Positions 20,287 to 29,033 of a stretch of 64,000 nucleotides of DNA are shown piece after piece. Origin of the DNA: Actinomycetota bacterium (GTDB taxonomy: Bacteria > Actinomycetota > Actinomycetes > Propionibacteriales > Propionibacteriaceae); assembly GCA_020161795.1 (NCBI GenBank), contig JAIUOR010000015.1, forward strand, positions 1-64,000, read 5' to 3'. How positions within the stretch are numbered: the stretch's first letter is position 1; every line of letters starts with the position of its first letter. The position numbers and the translations under genes are program-made. The notes under the pieces were generated by a model. It was not told where the DNA came from. It saw nothing but the letters and a program-made list of their open reading frames with translations, and did no database searches.

Positions 20287-20331
20287 TTGACATCCCGCTG
20301 CTTCCATGGTTAGTTAGTTGAGTAACTAACC
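20287..20331 (+). promoter_or_regulatory. gntR-ABC operon promoter and operator
   Basis: A consensus -35 TTGACA (20287-20292) is followed 17-18 bp later by TTAGTT/TAGTTA as -10. The -10 lies within a perfect inverted repeat GGTTAGTTA (20308-20316) and TAACTAACC (20323-20331) with a 6-bp centre. This is the type of operator expected for the YtrA-subfamily GntR regulator encoded next, so the operon is probably autorepressed. Confidence 0.8.
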
Positions 20332-20349
20332 AAGAAACCCGGGGTTGAG

Positions 20350-20721
20350 ATGGACGAAGGACGGGCGCTCTTCCTGCAGATCGCCGAGCAGATCGAGGAC
20401 TCGATCGTCGATGGCAGCCTGCCGGAGGAGACGCAGGCGCCTTCGACCAATGAACTCGCCGCCTTCTACCGGATCAATCCCGCCACGGCAGCGAAGGGAG
20501 TGAACATGCTGGTCGAGACCGGAGTCCTCTACAAACGTCGTGGTATCGGCATGTTCGTCGCCCCCGGTGCCCGCGAGGCATTGCTCGCCCGCCGCCGAGC
20601 CGGTTTCGCCGAGAGCTTCGTCCGTCCGCTGCTGGCTGAAGCCGCACGGCTCGGCCTCAGCGCCGGCGATGTGACGGCGCTGATCGTTTCCCATGCCCCT
20701 ATCGAAGGAGACCCCTCATGA
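20350..20721 (+). CDS. GntR-family transcriptional regulator (YtrA subfamily)
   Basis: A 123-residue regulator made of an N-terminal winged helix-turn-helix (ALFLQIAEQIEDSIVDGSL, then TNELAAFYRINPATAAKG) and a short C-terminal helical tail. The absence of a large effector domain and the linkage to an ABC-2 transporter define the YtrA type. It probably binds the palindrome 19 bp upstream of its start codon and represses its own operon. The stop overlaps the ATG of the ABC ATPase (ATGA), giving translational coupling. Confidence 0.9.
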   Translation: MDEGRALFLQIAEQIEDSIVDGSLPEETQAPSTNELAAFYRINPATAAKGVNMLVETGVLYKRRGIGMFVAPGAREALLARRRAGFAESFVRPLLAEAARLGLSAGDVTALIVSHAPIEGDPS

Positions 20722-21623
20722 CTGCCGTGATCCAGGCCAGTCACCTCACCAAGCGCTACGGCGACACCCTGGCGCTGGACGACGTCAGCTTCACCATCGA
20801 AGCTGACACCATCTACGGCCTGCTCGGCCGCAACGGTGCCGGGAAGACCACGGCGATGTCGATCCTCACCGCGCAGAACTTCGCGACCTCCGGCACCGTG
20901 CGGGTCTTCGGGGAGAACCCCTACGAGAACGAACGGGTGCTGCCGCGGATGTGCTTCGTGAGGGAGAGCCAGAAGTACCCCGACGACGCCACCGCGCGCC
21001 ACGCGCTGACGATGGCCAGCCTGTTCTTCGCGAACTGGGACGCGGAACTCGCCGCCCGGCTGGTGGACGACTTCCAGCTGCCGATGGGGAAGCCGATCAA
21101 GAAGCTCTCCCGCGGTCAGCAGTCCGCGGTCGGGGTGATCATCGGGCTGTCCTGCCGGGCCGAGGTCACCTTCTTCGACGAGCCCTACCTGGGCCTGGAC
21201 GCGGTGGCCCGGCAGCTGTTCTACGACCGCCTGCTGGAGGACTACGCCGAGCATCCCCGCACGATCATCCTCTCCTCGCACCTGATCGACGAGGTCGCGA
21301 ACATGCTGGAGCGGGTGATCGTGGTCGAGCGCGGCCGCATCCTGCTGGACGACGAGACCGATGTCATCCGCTCCCGGGCGGCGACGATCGTCGGCAATGC
21401 CGACGCGGTCGAGCAGTTCGTGGCGGGACGCGAGGTGATCCATCGCGAGAGCCTCGGCCGGGTCACCAGCGCGACCGTGTTCGGTGAGCTCTCGGCGGAC
21501 GACCACCGGCGGATCGCCGAGGCCGGGCTCGACCTGGCCCCGGTCTCCCTGCAGCAACTGGTCGTGCGGCTCACCATGCGCGACGACTGGAGCAATGGCA
21601 ACGCCCAGGAGGTGGCGGCATGA
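20718..21623 (+). CDS. ABC transporter ATP-binding protein (YtrB-like)
   Basis: A 301-residue ATPase with Walker A GRNGAGKTT (37-45), signature LSRGQQSAVGVIIGLS and Walker B EVTFFDEPYLGLD, followed by the switch His in IILSSHLIDE. In the CFVRESQKYP segment the usual Q-loop position is recognisable. It overlaps both neighbours by 4 bp. GntR(YtrA)-ABC operons in Gram-positive bacteria respond to cell-envelope stress; that role here is inference from family and context. Confidence 0.88.
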   Translation: MTAVIQASHLTKRYGDTLALDDVSFTIEADTIYGLLGRNGAGKTTAMSILTAQNFATSGTVRVFGENPYENERVLPRMCFVRESQKYPDDATARHALTMASLFFANWDAELAARLVDDFQLPMGKPIKKLSRGQQSAVGVIIGLSCRAEVTFFDEPYLGLDAVARQLFYDRLLEDYAEHPRTIILSSHLIDEVANMLERVIVVERGRILLDDETDVIRSRAATIVGNADAVEQFVAGREVIHRESLGRVTSATVFGELSADDHRRIAEAGLDLAPVSLQQLVVRLTMRDDWSNGNAQEVAA

Positions 21624-22312
21624 ACCGGGTACTCAAAGTGGCGCGGATGCAGCTGATCAACAAGCAGACCTACGTGTGGGTGCCGCTGATGATCATCGGC
21701 GCCGCCTTCGTGATCAGCTGGCTGATCTTCGCGATCCTGCGCGTCCCCAGCGACGCCACCGCCTTCAACGGGGCCGCGCAGGCACCGCTGTGGTACTTCG
21801 CGGTGATCGGGGTGCAGAGCCTCACCCTGACCTTCCCGTTCTCCCAGGCGCTCAGCGTGACCCGGCGGACCTTCTTCCTGGGAACCACGCTGGTGGCGAT
21901 CGCCTCCGGGGCGATCGTGGCGACCCTCTACGTCGTGCTGGCGCCGCTGGAGCGTGCCACGAACGGCTGGGGCGTCAGCTCCAACATGTTCAACGTCGTC
22001 TGGGTGACCGACGGCCCCTGGCACCACGCCTGGGTGTTCTTCCTCGCCCTGACCTCGGTCTTCTTCCAGTCCGGCTTCTGGGCGGCGACGATCTACAAGC
22101 GCTGGGGCGCCACCGTGCTCACCACGGTCCTGATCGGCCTGGGGCTGCTGGTGGTCGGGGTGCTCGCCCTGGTCTCCTGGCAGAACTGGTGGGCGCACCT
22201 GGGCAGCTGGTTCGTGGTTCAGACCCCGCTCTCCCTGGGCGGCTGGCTGCTCGCGTTCTCCGCGATGCTGGCGGTCTTCGCCTATCTCGCGCTGCGCCGC
22301 GCGACGCCGTAG
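21620..22312 (+). CDS. ABC transporter membrane subunit (ABC-2 like)
   Basis: A 230-residue protein with six predicted membrane helices, starting with MQLINKQTYVWVPLMIIGAA. The helix order and size match the permease of YtrA-regulated ABC systems. No extracytoplasmic domain is visible. It is the last gene of the gntR operon, coupled to the ATPase by an ATGA overlap. An 81-bp gap with an independent ribosome binding site separates it from the next gene. Confidence 0.8.
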   Translation: MNRVLKVARMQLINKQTYVWVPLMIIGAAFVISWLIFAILRVPSDATAFNGAAQAPLWYFAVIGVQSLTLTFPFSQALSVTRRTFFLGTTLVAIASGAIVATLYVVLAPLERATNGWGVSSNMFNVVWVTDGPWHHAWVFFLALTSVFFQSGFWAATIYKRWGATVLTTVLIGLGLLVVGVLALVSWQNWWAHLGSWFVVQTPLSLGGWLLAFSAMLAVFAYLALRRATP

Positions 22313-22393
22313 CAGGGGCCGTGCCCCACGGTGAAGAACGGCGGCATAGGCTCGATGCGAGCCGCCCTCCGCGGCTCTGGCGAAGGAGTCGGG

Positions 22394-24970
22394 ATGTCGA
22401 CCATCGTGTGGCTGGAGCAGGCCAGCGGGCTGGCGCTGGTGGGCGGCAAGGCCGCCAATCTGGGCGAGTTGATGCGAGCCGGATTCGAGGTGCCACGCGG
22501 GTTCGTGGTGACGACCGAGGCCTACCACCGTCGCGATCCGGAGGGTGCGGTGCCGCCGGGCATCGCCGACGAGATCCGTGCCGCGTGCCAGGAACTGGTG
22601 GGGGAGCCCGGGGCGCGGGTCGCCGTCCGCTCCTCGGCTACCGCGGAGGATCTCGCCGAGGCCAGCTTCGCCGGCCAGCAGGAGACCTTCCTCGACGTCG
22701 CGGGTGAGAACGTGGTCGGCGCGGTCGCCGGCTGCTGGGCCTCGCTATTCTCCGAGCGTGCGGTCGCCTACCGCCGCGAGCGCGACATGGACGAGTCCGG
22801 CCTCGGGATAGCGGTCGTCGTCCAGCTCATGGTGCCGGCCCGGGCTGCCGGAGTGATGTTCACCGCCAACCCGGTAACCGGCAAGCGCGGCGAGACCCTG
22901 ATCACCGTCGCCTTCGGGCTGGGGGAGGCGGTGGTCGCCGGGACGGTGAACCCCGACACCTTCGTGATCGACCGGACGAACCACTCCGTGACCTCCTTCC
23001 GGCGGGGTGACTCCGACGAGGCCGACCATCCGGTCGGCCTCCCCTCCGGCCGGACGCCGGAACCGCTGAGCAGGGAGCAGGCGATCGAACTGGCCGGCAT
23101 CGGCGATCGGATCGAGACCCACTTCGGCGTGCCGCAGGATGTCGAGTGGGCGCTGGACGCCGCGGGCTTCCACCTCCTGCAGGCCCGCCCGATCACCGCC
23201 CTGCCGGAGCCGACCACCGAGGTGCCCGACGAATGGCCCAGCGAACCGGGCAACATGTACTTCCGGGCCAGCATCGTCGAGCAGTTGCCCGACCCGCTCA
23301 CCCCGCTGTTCGCCGACCTGATGGCAGAGGCCGTGCCCACCAGCCTGCAGGCGCTGATGGACGACCTGGGGGAGGCGGTCGGCCGTCGCGAGAACCTGCT
23401 CGCCGGGCTGGACATCGGCTTCCCCACCATCAACGGCTACGCCTACTACCGCTACGCCAACGACGCCATGCGACGGGTCACCGGCGCCTCGCTCCCCGCC
23501 GTCCGGCTGCTCCTTCACGAAGGCGGCAGGTTCTTCCTGAAGCGCTGGCGCGAGCAGGGGCTACCCGAGTACCGCGCCGCGGTCGCCGCCTGGAGCGGAC
23601 GCGAACCGGCCGGGCTGGAGACTCCCGAACTGCTGGCGGGGGCGGCGGAGCTGCTCGCCGCGGGGTGCCGCTACTACACCTTCGTCCAGACCATCATCCC
23701 GCTCTCCGGAGCCGGGGAGCTGAGCTGGCACGCCCTGCACCGCGGTCTGGTCGGGGTGCGGCGCGAGACCGTCGAAACCTACCTGCTGGGGCTGGATTCG
23801 GCTCCGCTGCGCGCCGAGCAGGCGCTGTGGCAGCTGGGCCGGTGGGTGCTGGCGGACGATGCGCTGGCCACCGCCCTCGCCGATCCGGCGCTCGACGCGC
23901 GCGGGCCGGTTCCCGCGGGGGTCCGGGCCGAGCTCTGGGAGCAATGGCGGCAGCGCTTCGCCGGCTACCTGGCCGAGTACGGGCACACGGTCTACAACCT
24001 CGACTTCGTCAACCCGGTGCCGGCCGACGATCCGGCCCCGATCCTGCAGGCCTTGCGCTTCGTGCTGAGCGGCGCGGCCGTCGACCCGTTCGCGCGGCAG
24101 GCCCGGCTGGCCGAGAACCGTGCCCGGGCCACCGCTGCGCTACTGGACGCGCTCGATCCGGTGCGGCGCGGGCTGGTGGCCCGCTCGCTGGAGTGGATGG
24201 CCCAGGTCGTTCCGGCCCGCGAGGACGCGCTGGCGGCGCAGGGGCTCGCCTGGCCGGTGATGCGGCGCCTGCTGGCCGAGTTCGGTCGCCGGCTGGTGGC
24301 CGCGGGTGTGCTGACGGAACCCGAACAGGTCTTCTGGCTGACCCGGGTGGAGGCCGGGCAGGCCGCGGCCGGGCAGCCGCTGCCGGGGCTCGCCGACCGG
24401 ATCGCCGAGCGCGCGGCTCTGCACCGTGGCCGGGCGCTGCTGCGCCCGCCGCAGTATCTGCCGGTCAACCGATTGATGACCGTCTGGGATCGCTTCCTGC
24501 CGGCCAAGGTCGATGCCGGCTCCGGGGAGGTGCTGCGCGGCAATGCCGGCAGTGGCGGGGTGGTGACCGGGCCGGCGCGGGTGATCTCCGGACCGTCCGA
24601 TTTCGCCGACTTCACGCCGGGGGAGATCCTGGTCGCCGAGATCACCACGCCGGCCTACACCCCGCTGTTCGCGGTCGCCGGAGGGGTGGTGACCGACATC
24701 GGCGGCGTGCTCTCGCACGGCTCGATCGTGGCCCGTGAGTACGGCATCCCCGCGGTGCTGGGGACGGGTGCCGCGACCTCGCGGATCGCCACCGGCGACG
24801 TCATCACGGTGGACGGCGGACGCGGCGAGGTGCGGCTGGCCGGCGCCGAACCGGCGGCGCCGGGCCGCGCGGTCTGGCCGTGGCTGGTGGCCGGGGCGGT
24901 CGCGGGGGCCGGAGCGTGGTGGTGGTACCGCCGGGCTACTGCTCCGGAATCGCGGCCAGCAGATCGATGA
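22394..24970 (+). CDS. PEP-synthase / rifampicin-phosphotransferase-like protein with C-terminal membrane anchor
   Basis: The 858-residue protein has an N-terminal PEP/pyruvate-binding ATP-grasp domain (LVGGKAANLGELMRAGFEVP near 15-35; RSSATAEDLAEASFAGQQET), a large alpha-helical middle, and a C-terminal swivelling phosphohistidine domain with catalytic H775 in GGVLSHGSIVARE. This three-part layout and size fit both PEP-synthase-like proteins and rifampicin phosphotransferase (Rph); the sequence alone does not settle which. Unusually, residues of about 829-850 form a hydrophobic segment (PWLVAGAVAGAGAWWW) followed by YRRA, which looks like a tail anchor. GAAGGAG at 22382-22388 fixes the start. 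Its 3' end overlaps the convergent FKBP gene by 35 bp. Confidence 0.75.
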   Translation: MSTIVWLEQASGLALVGGKAANLGELMRAGFEVPRGFVVTTEAYHRRDPEGAVPPGIADEIRAACQELVGEPGARVAVRSSATAEDLAEASFAGQQETFLDVAGENVVGAVAGCWASLFSERAVAYRRERDMDESGLGIAVVVQLMVPARAAGVMFTANPVTGKRGETLITVAFGLGEAVVAGTVNPDTFVIDRTNHSVTSFRRGDSDEADHPVGLPSGRTPEPLSREQAIELAGIGDRIETHFGVPQDVEWALDAAGFHLLQARPITALPEPTTEVPDEWPSEPGNMYFRASIVEQLPDPLTPLFADLMAEAVPTSLQALMDDLGEAVGRRENLLAGLDIGFPTINGYAYYRYANDAMRRVTGASLPAVRLLLHEGGRFFLKRWREQGLPEYRAAVAAWSGREPAGLETPELLAGAAELLAAGCRYYTFVQTIIPLSGAGELSWHALHRGLVGVRRETVETYLLGLDSAPLRAEQALWQLGRWVLADDALATALADPALDARGPVPAGVRAELWEQWRQRFAGYLAEYGHTVYNLDFVNPVPADDPAPILQALRFVLSGAAVDPFARQARLAENRARATAALLDALDPVRRGLVARSLEWMAQVVPAREDALAAQGLAWPVMRRLLAEFGRRLVAAGVLTEPEQVFWLTRVEAGQAAAGQPLPGLADRIAERAALHRGRALLRPPQYLPVNRLMTVWDRFLPAKVDAGSGEVLRGNAGSGGVVTGPARVISGPSDFADFTPGEILVAEITTPAYTPLFAVAGGVVTDIGGVLSHGSIVAREYGIPAVLGTGAATSRIATGDVITVDGGRGEVRLAGAEPAAPGRAVWPWLVAGAVAGAGAWWWYRRATAPESRPADR

Positions 24971-25877
24971 CGATCGCCTGGGATTCGATCCCGTTCTCGT
25001 CATCGGTCGGGTAGATCAGCAGCAGCCGGGAGCCGACCCGCTGGCCGATCGTCTCCGGGCCGCCACCGCCCTCGGTCTGCTGGAAGGACTCCGACCAGCT
25101 GGAGTAGTCCTGCGATCCCCAGTAGCCCAGCACGACGTGGTAGAGCAGGTAGTCGGTGTCCGTCACGACGTCGCCGGAGCCCTCCGCCAGGACGATGACC
25201 TGCGCCTCGGTGGGCTCGGGGGAGTCGGCGGCGAACTCGAGGGCCGGCTCCTGGCCCAGTTCGCCGGAGACCGTCAGCCCCGGCGGCAGGGTCGCCTCGA
25301 CGGGGGTGGCCGCGGTGAGGGCTTCGGTGGTGACCGTGACGGTGGCCAGCACGTCGACGACGAAGACCAGGGTCGAGCCGGCGGGAATGGAGTCGTCGTC
25401 CACGTCGCCGTAGCCGTAGTCCGGCGGAACCACCACCAGCACCCGATCGCCCACCCTGGTGCCGGTCAATCCGTACCGCCAGCCGTCGACCACCTCATGC
25501 AGCGAGAAGTGGGCCGGTGCTCCGGTGCCGTAGGAGCCGTCGAACTCGGAGCCATCGCTCCACAGGAAGCCCGCGTAATCGACCGTCACGAAGTCGCCAT
25601 CGGCCACGGTCTCGCCGTCTCCAGCGGTCAACGTCTGGACGCTGATCACCGACGGCGGATCGGCGTCGACCGTGGTCATCGTGGGGATGCCATCTGCGTC
25701 GAAGCTGATCGTCGGCAATTCGCCCGAGGGATCTCGATCCACGTCGGGAGCGCCGGGCGCCGTGCTCGAACTGACTGTGGGGGAGGGAGTAACGGCGCCG
25801 CCGCCGGCTGAGCAGGCCGTCAGCGTCAGGGCGGCGGCAGCGAGCAGGGCGACGGGGAGCTTCATCTTCGTTGTCAT
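24936..25877 (-). CDS. FKBP-type peptidyl-prolyl isomerase, lipoprotein
   Basis: The 313-residue precursor has a lipoprotein signal with lipobox LTAC (Cys22), a Ser/Thr/Pro linker, and an FKBP domain (about 85-180) containing DFVTVDYAGFLWSDGSEFDGS and VGDRVLVVVPPDYGYG. A second, more divergent half follows, with STLVFVVDVLA. It should assist folding outside the membrane. ATG 25877 is used; a GTG at 25883 is possible. A related two-domain lipoprotein is encoded at 30433. Confidence 0.85.
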   Translation of the reverse strand: MTTKMKLPVALLAAAALTLTACSAGGGAVTPSPTVSSSTAPGAPDVDRDPSGELPTISFDADGIPTMTTVDADPPSVISVQTLTAGDGETVADGDFVTVDYAGFLWSDGSEFDGSYGTGAPAHFSLHEVVDGWRYGLTGTRVGDRVLVVVPPDYGYGDVDDDSIPAGSTLVFVVDVLATVTVTTEALTAATPVEATLPPGLTVSGELGQEPALEFAADSPEPTEAQVIVLAEGSGDVVTDTDYLLYHVVLGYWGSQDYSSWSESFQQTEGGGGPETIGQRVGSRLLLIYPTDDENGIESQAIVIDLLAAIPEQ

Positions 25878-25888
25878 CCCCACCGACG

Positions 25889-26206
25889 CTAGCCGGTGAA
25901 GTTAGGAGCCTGCTGTGAGCCCGGTTCGTTGGCGATCGCCTCGTGGTGGCGCACCACTTCGGCGACGATGAAGGTCAGGAGCTTCTCGGCGAACTCGGGA
26001 TCGAGATTGGACGCGATCGCCAACTGACGCAACCGAGCGATCTGCTCCACCTCGCGATCGGGATCGGCCGGGGCGAGATCCCGTTCGCGCTTCAGCACGC
26101 CGATCTGTTGCGTGATCTTGAAGCGTTCGGCCAGCAGGGCGATGATCGCGGTGTCGAGATTGTCGATCGACCCCCGTAGGCGGTCGAGTTCGGGATCGGT
26201 CTGCAC
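25889..26206 (-). CDS. Chorismate mutase (AroQ type)
   Basis: A 105-residue all-helical protein converting chorismate to prephenate for Phe and Tyr synthesis. The family pattern LDRLRGSIDNLDTAIIALLAERF, then a basic KITQQIGVLKRE and the C-terminal FIVAEVVRHHEAI, is that of AroQ mutases. The start is GTG at 26206. A minus-strand -10 box TAGGCT (26218-26213) stands 6 nt upstream and coincides with the TAG stop of cysE, so it probably has its own leaderless promoter despite the tight spacing. Confidence 0.88.
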   Translation of the reverse strand: MQTDPELDRLRGSIDNLDTAIIALLAERFKITQQIGVLKRERDLAPADPDREVEQIARLRQLAIASNLDPEFAEKLLTFIVAEVVRHHEAIANEPGSQQAPNFTG

Positions 26207-26215
26207 GGCGTCAGC

Positions 26216-26767
26216 CTAGGCGACGATGTCGCCGGGGGAGGTGTTGGCGGGAATGCCGGTCACCACCGAGTTCGGTGGCACATCCTTCACGACCAGGGCG
26301 TTGGCGCCGATCTTGGTGCCGTCGCCGATGGTGATCGGGCCGATGATCTTGGCCCCGGCTCCCAGCAGGACATTGCTGCCGATCGTGGGGTGCCGCTTGA
26401 ACCGGCCCCGGGAACGGCCGCCCAGGGTCACCTGGTGGTACATCAGGACGTCATCGCCCACCTCGGCGGTCTCGCCGATCACCACCCCCATGCCGTGGTC
26501 GATGAAGAACCGCCGTCCGATGGTGGCACCGGGATGGATCTCGACGCCGGTGAAGAACCGGGCGAGCTGGGAGAGGATCCGCGCCGGCGGGTGGAGCGCC
26601 GGGCTGGTCACCCACAGCTTGTGGCACAGCCGGTAGACCCACACGGCATGGACGCCGGGGTAGGTCAGCGCCACCATCAGCTTCGAGGTCGCCGCCGGAT
26701 CCTCCCGCATGGCAGCGTCCAGATCCTCGCGGACACGCCGCCAGGCCGACTTCAACACAGGATGCAT
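26216..26767 (-). CDS. cysE: Serine O-acetyltransferase
   Basis: A 183-residue member of the short (EpsC-like) serine acetyltransferases, which make O-acetylserine for cysteine synthesis. The N-terminal helical part is followed by a left-handed beta-helix with [20 protein letters not shown], the catalytic His in DHG, and YHQVTLGG. No cysK gene is adjacent here. GGAG lies 4 nt before the ATG. It reads away from parA. Confidence 0.92.
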   Translation of the reverse strand: MHPVLKSAWRRVREDLDAAMREDPAATSKLMVALTYPGVHAVWVYRLCHKLWVTSPALHPPARILSQLARFFTGVEIHPGATIGRRFFIDHGMGVVIGETAEVGDDVLMYHQVTLGGRSRGRFKRHPTIGSNVLLGAGAKIIGPITIGDGTKIGANALVVKDVPPNSVVTGIPANTSPGDIVA

Positions 26768-26912
26768 GACGCTCCGTCCGCGCGGGGTTTGGGCCTACTT
26801 TCCCACCGAGGCGGACGGGGCTGTCAACTGACCGGGAACCCGCGGGCCGCGATGTGGACCGATGCTCCGCCACAAATGGTCATTGGGCGGGCCAGCCGCC
26901 CGGGAGGTGACG

Positions 26913-26993
26913 ATGAAGCTCTCCGACCGCCACCGCACGAGCGGCGCGGAGAGCAGACTTGTCGACATTCTGGGGCTAGGCTGCGGCCTGTGA
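26913..26993 (+). CDS. Possible 26-residue upstream ORF overlapping the parA start
   Basis: An ATG with a good ribosome binding site (GGGAGG, 5 nt spacing) opens a 26-codon frame beginning MKLSDRHRTSG and ending ILGLGCGL. Its TGA (26991-26993) overlaps the GTG start of parA (26990-26992). That arrangement would couple parA translation to this ORF. It competes with the leaderless model for parA, so the call is tentative. Confidence 0.35.
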   Translation: MKLSDRHRTSGAESRLVDILGLGCGL

Positions 26994-27880
26994 AGAACGA
27001 CGAGACCGCGCTGTTCGAGACCGATCCGGCGCAGGAACTGGGGCCGACCGGTCGTCCGTGGCCGCAACTGCCGGTGCCCACGGCACCCGACCGCAGCCGT
27101 CCGACCCGGGCGCTGATCATCGCGCTGTGCAACCAGAAGGGCGGCGTGGGCAAGACCACCACGACGATCAACCTGGGTGCCGCGCTGGCCGAGACCGGAC
27201 GCCGCGTGCTGCTGGTCGACTTCGATCCGCAGGGCTCGCTGTCGGTCGGGCTGGGGGTGAACCCCCACACCCTGGAACTCAGCGTCTACGACCTGCTGGT
27301 GCGCCGCAACCTCGACATCACCGACGTCATCCAGCACACCACCACCGAGGGCATGGACCTGCTGCCCAGCAATATCGACCTGTCGGCCGCCGAGATGCAG
27401 CTGGTGAGCGAGGTCGCCAGGGAACAGACCCTGCACCGGGTGCTGGCCAAGATCCGCAGCCAGTACGACGTCATCCTGATCGACTGCGCGCCCTCGCTGG
27501 GGCTGCTGACGGTCAACGCGCTGACCGCCTCCGACAAGGTGCTGATGCCGCTGGAGTGCGAGTTCTTCGCGCTGCGCGGCATCGCCCTGCTGACCGACAC
27601 GATCACCAAGGTGCAGGACCGGCTGAATCCCGAACTCGAGGTGCTGGGCATTCTCGGCACGATGTACGACTCGCGCACCCTGCACAGCCGGGAGGTGCTG
27701 GAGCGGGTGGTCCAGGCCTTCGGCGACCAGGTGTTCCACACCGTCATCCGGCGCACCATCAAGTTCCCCGAGACGACGGTCGCCGGTGAGCCGATCACCA
27801 GCTACGCCTCGAACTCGGCCGGTGCGCAGGCTTACCGCGATCTGGCCCGGGAGGTGCTGGCCCGATGCCCCGGCGCGTAG
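26990..27880 (+). CDS. ParA-family ATPase of the scpAB cluster
   Basis: A 296-residue Walker ATPase with deviant Walker A KGGVGKTT (50-57), switch I VDFDPQG, and Walker B VILIDCAPSLG. The first 40 residues are a Pro-rich extension. ParA proteins upstream of scpA are conserved across actinobacteria and are distinct from the parAB locus near the origin. The GTG at 26990 is 7 nt after a -10 box TAGGCT (26977-26982), the leaderless pattern. It overlaps the next small gene by 16 bp, indicating a tightly coupled operon running to rluB. Confidence 0.9.
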   Translation: MKNDETALFETDPAQELGPTGRPWPQLPVPTAPDRSRPTRALIIALCNQKGGVGKTTTTINLGAALAETGRRVLLVDFDPQGSLSVGLGVNPHTLELSVYDLLVRRNLDITDVIQHTTTEGMDLLPSNIDLSAAEMQLVSEVAREQTLHRVLAKIRSQYDVILIDCAPSLGLLTVNALTASDKVLMPLECEFFALRGIALLTDTITKVQDRLNPELEVLGILGTMYDSRTLHSREVLERVVQAFGDQVFHTVIRRTIKFPETTVAGEPITSYASNSAGAQAYRDLAREVLARCPGA

Positions 27881-28188
27881 GACTGCCGGGCGCGGCGGAG
27901 CTGTTCCGCTCGACCGCCCCCGCAGAGGACGGGCCGGCCGAGACCGGGAGCGCCGCACCGGAGCAGGCGCTGGCGAGCGGCCGGGTGAAGCACGACGAGA
28001 AGATCACCGTCTATGTCAGCAGCGCGGAGCTGCTGGCCCTCGAACACGCCCGGCTGCGGTTGCGCGCCGAGCACGGGCTGGCCGTCGACCGGGGCCGGAT
28101 CGTCCGGACCGCGATCGGCCTGATCATGGCCGACTTCGAAGCCGAGGGCGACGAGTCGGGCCTGGTCCGCGCCCTGGCCGAGCAGTGA
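27865..28188 (+). CDS. Small ribbon-helix-helix-like protein between parA and scpA
   Basis: This 107-residue protein has a flexible N-terminal half rich in Ala, Pro and Glu and a C-terminal half KHDEKITVYVSSAELLALEH, then VDRGRIVRTAIGLIMADF. A short beta strand (KITVYVS) followed by two helices is the ribbon-helix-helix pattern of DNA-binding partners of ParA ATPases. No family name is certain. It overlaps parA by 16 bp and the scpA start by 4 bp (GTGA). It could be the centromere-binding or loading partner for this ParA; that is inference. Confidence 0.7.
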   Translation: MPRRVGLPGAAELFRSTAPAEDGPAETGSAAPEQALASGRVKHDEKITVYVSSAELLALEHARLRLRAEHGLAVDRGRIVRTAIGLIMADFEAEGDESGLVRALAEQ

Positions 28189-29033
28189 CCCAGGAGCAGG
28201 TCCGGGACGGGGCACTGGTCGGGGAGGAGACGGCGCAGGCCGGTGGCTTCACCGTCCACCTGACCAACTTCTCGGGTCCCTTCGATCTGCTGCTGCAGCT
28301 GATCGGAAAGCACAAACTCGACATCACCGAGGTCGCGCTTTCGCAGGTGACCGACGAGTTCATCGCCCATCTGCGGCACGCCCAGGACACCCAGGCCTGG
28401 GATCTCAACGAGACCAGCCAGTTCATCGTGATCGCCGCCACCCTGCTCGATCTCAAGGCGGCGCGTCTGCTGCCTTCCGGCGAGGTGGACGACGAGGAGG
28501 ATCTGGCGCTACTGGAGGCCCGCGACCTGCTCTTCGCCCGCCTCATGCAGTACCGCGCCTTCAAGCTGGTGGCCGGCTGGATCGCCGACACCCTCGCCGT
28601 CCAGGATCGCCGGCTGCCGCGTCCGGGCGGCTTGGAGGAGCAGTACGCCAAGCTGCTCCCCGAGGTCGACCTCACCGGCATGGCCGAGCAGCTGGCCATG
28701 CTGGCCGGCAACGCGCTGGCGCCCAAGCCGGCGATCGAGGTGTCGCTGGCACACCTGCATGTCCCCAAGGTGAGCGTCCGTGAGCAGGCCGAGCTGATCG
28801 TGGCCCGGCTCCGTGAGCACACCAGCCTGTCGTTCCGCGCACTCACCGCCGATGCCGACGACCGGCTGGTCGTGGTGGCGCGCTTCCTGGCCTTGCTGGA
28901 GCTGTACCGTGAGCAGGCGGTCGCCTTCGAGCAGCTGGCGCCGCTGGCGGAGCTGACCGTCCGCTGGCTCGGCGGCGAGGTGGGCGAGATCTCGGAATTC
29001 GACCAGGAGGCGGAGGTGCCGGCCGATGAGTGA
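28185..29033 (+). CDS. scpA: Segregation and condensation protein ScpA (kleisin)
   Basis: A 282-residue kleisin bridging the SMC heads. The N-terminal FTVHLTNFSGPFDLLLQLIGKH and ITEVALSQVTDEFIAHL are conserved, as is the C-terminal winged-helix tract. The GTG at 28185 overlaps the preceding TGA; the first 20 residues before the conserved block are non-homologous. Its stop overlaps scpB by 8 bp. smc itself is not in the window. Confidence 0.93.
   Translation: MTQEQVRDGALVGEETAQAGGFTVHLTNFSGPFDLLLQLIGKHKLDITEVALSQVTDEFIAHLRHAQDTQAWDLNETSQFIVIAATLLDLKAARLLPSGEVDDEEDLALLEARDLLFARLMQYRAFKLVAGWIADTLAVQDRRLPRPGGLEEQYAKLLPEVDLTGMAEQLAMLAGNALAPKPAIEVSLAHLHVPKVSVREQAELIVARLREHTSLSFRALTADADDRLVVVARFLALLELYREQAVAFEQLAPLAELTVRWLGGEVGEISEFDQEAEVPADE

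Noticed and set aside
26868-26898. CCGCCACAAATGG...GGCGGG looked like another copy of the 55-bp palindromic element.
   Set aside because: The arms do not match, the span is too short, and the CTTTCTG flank is absent.
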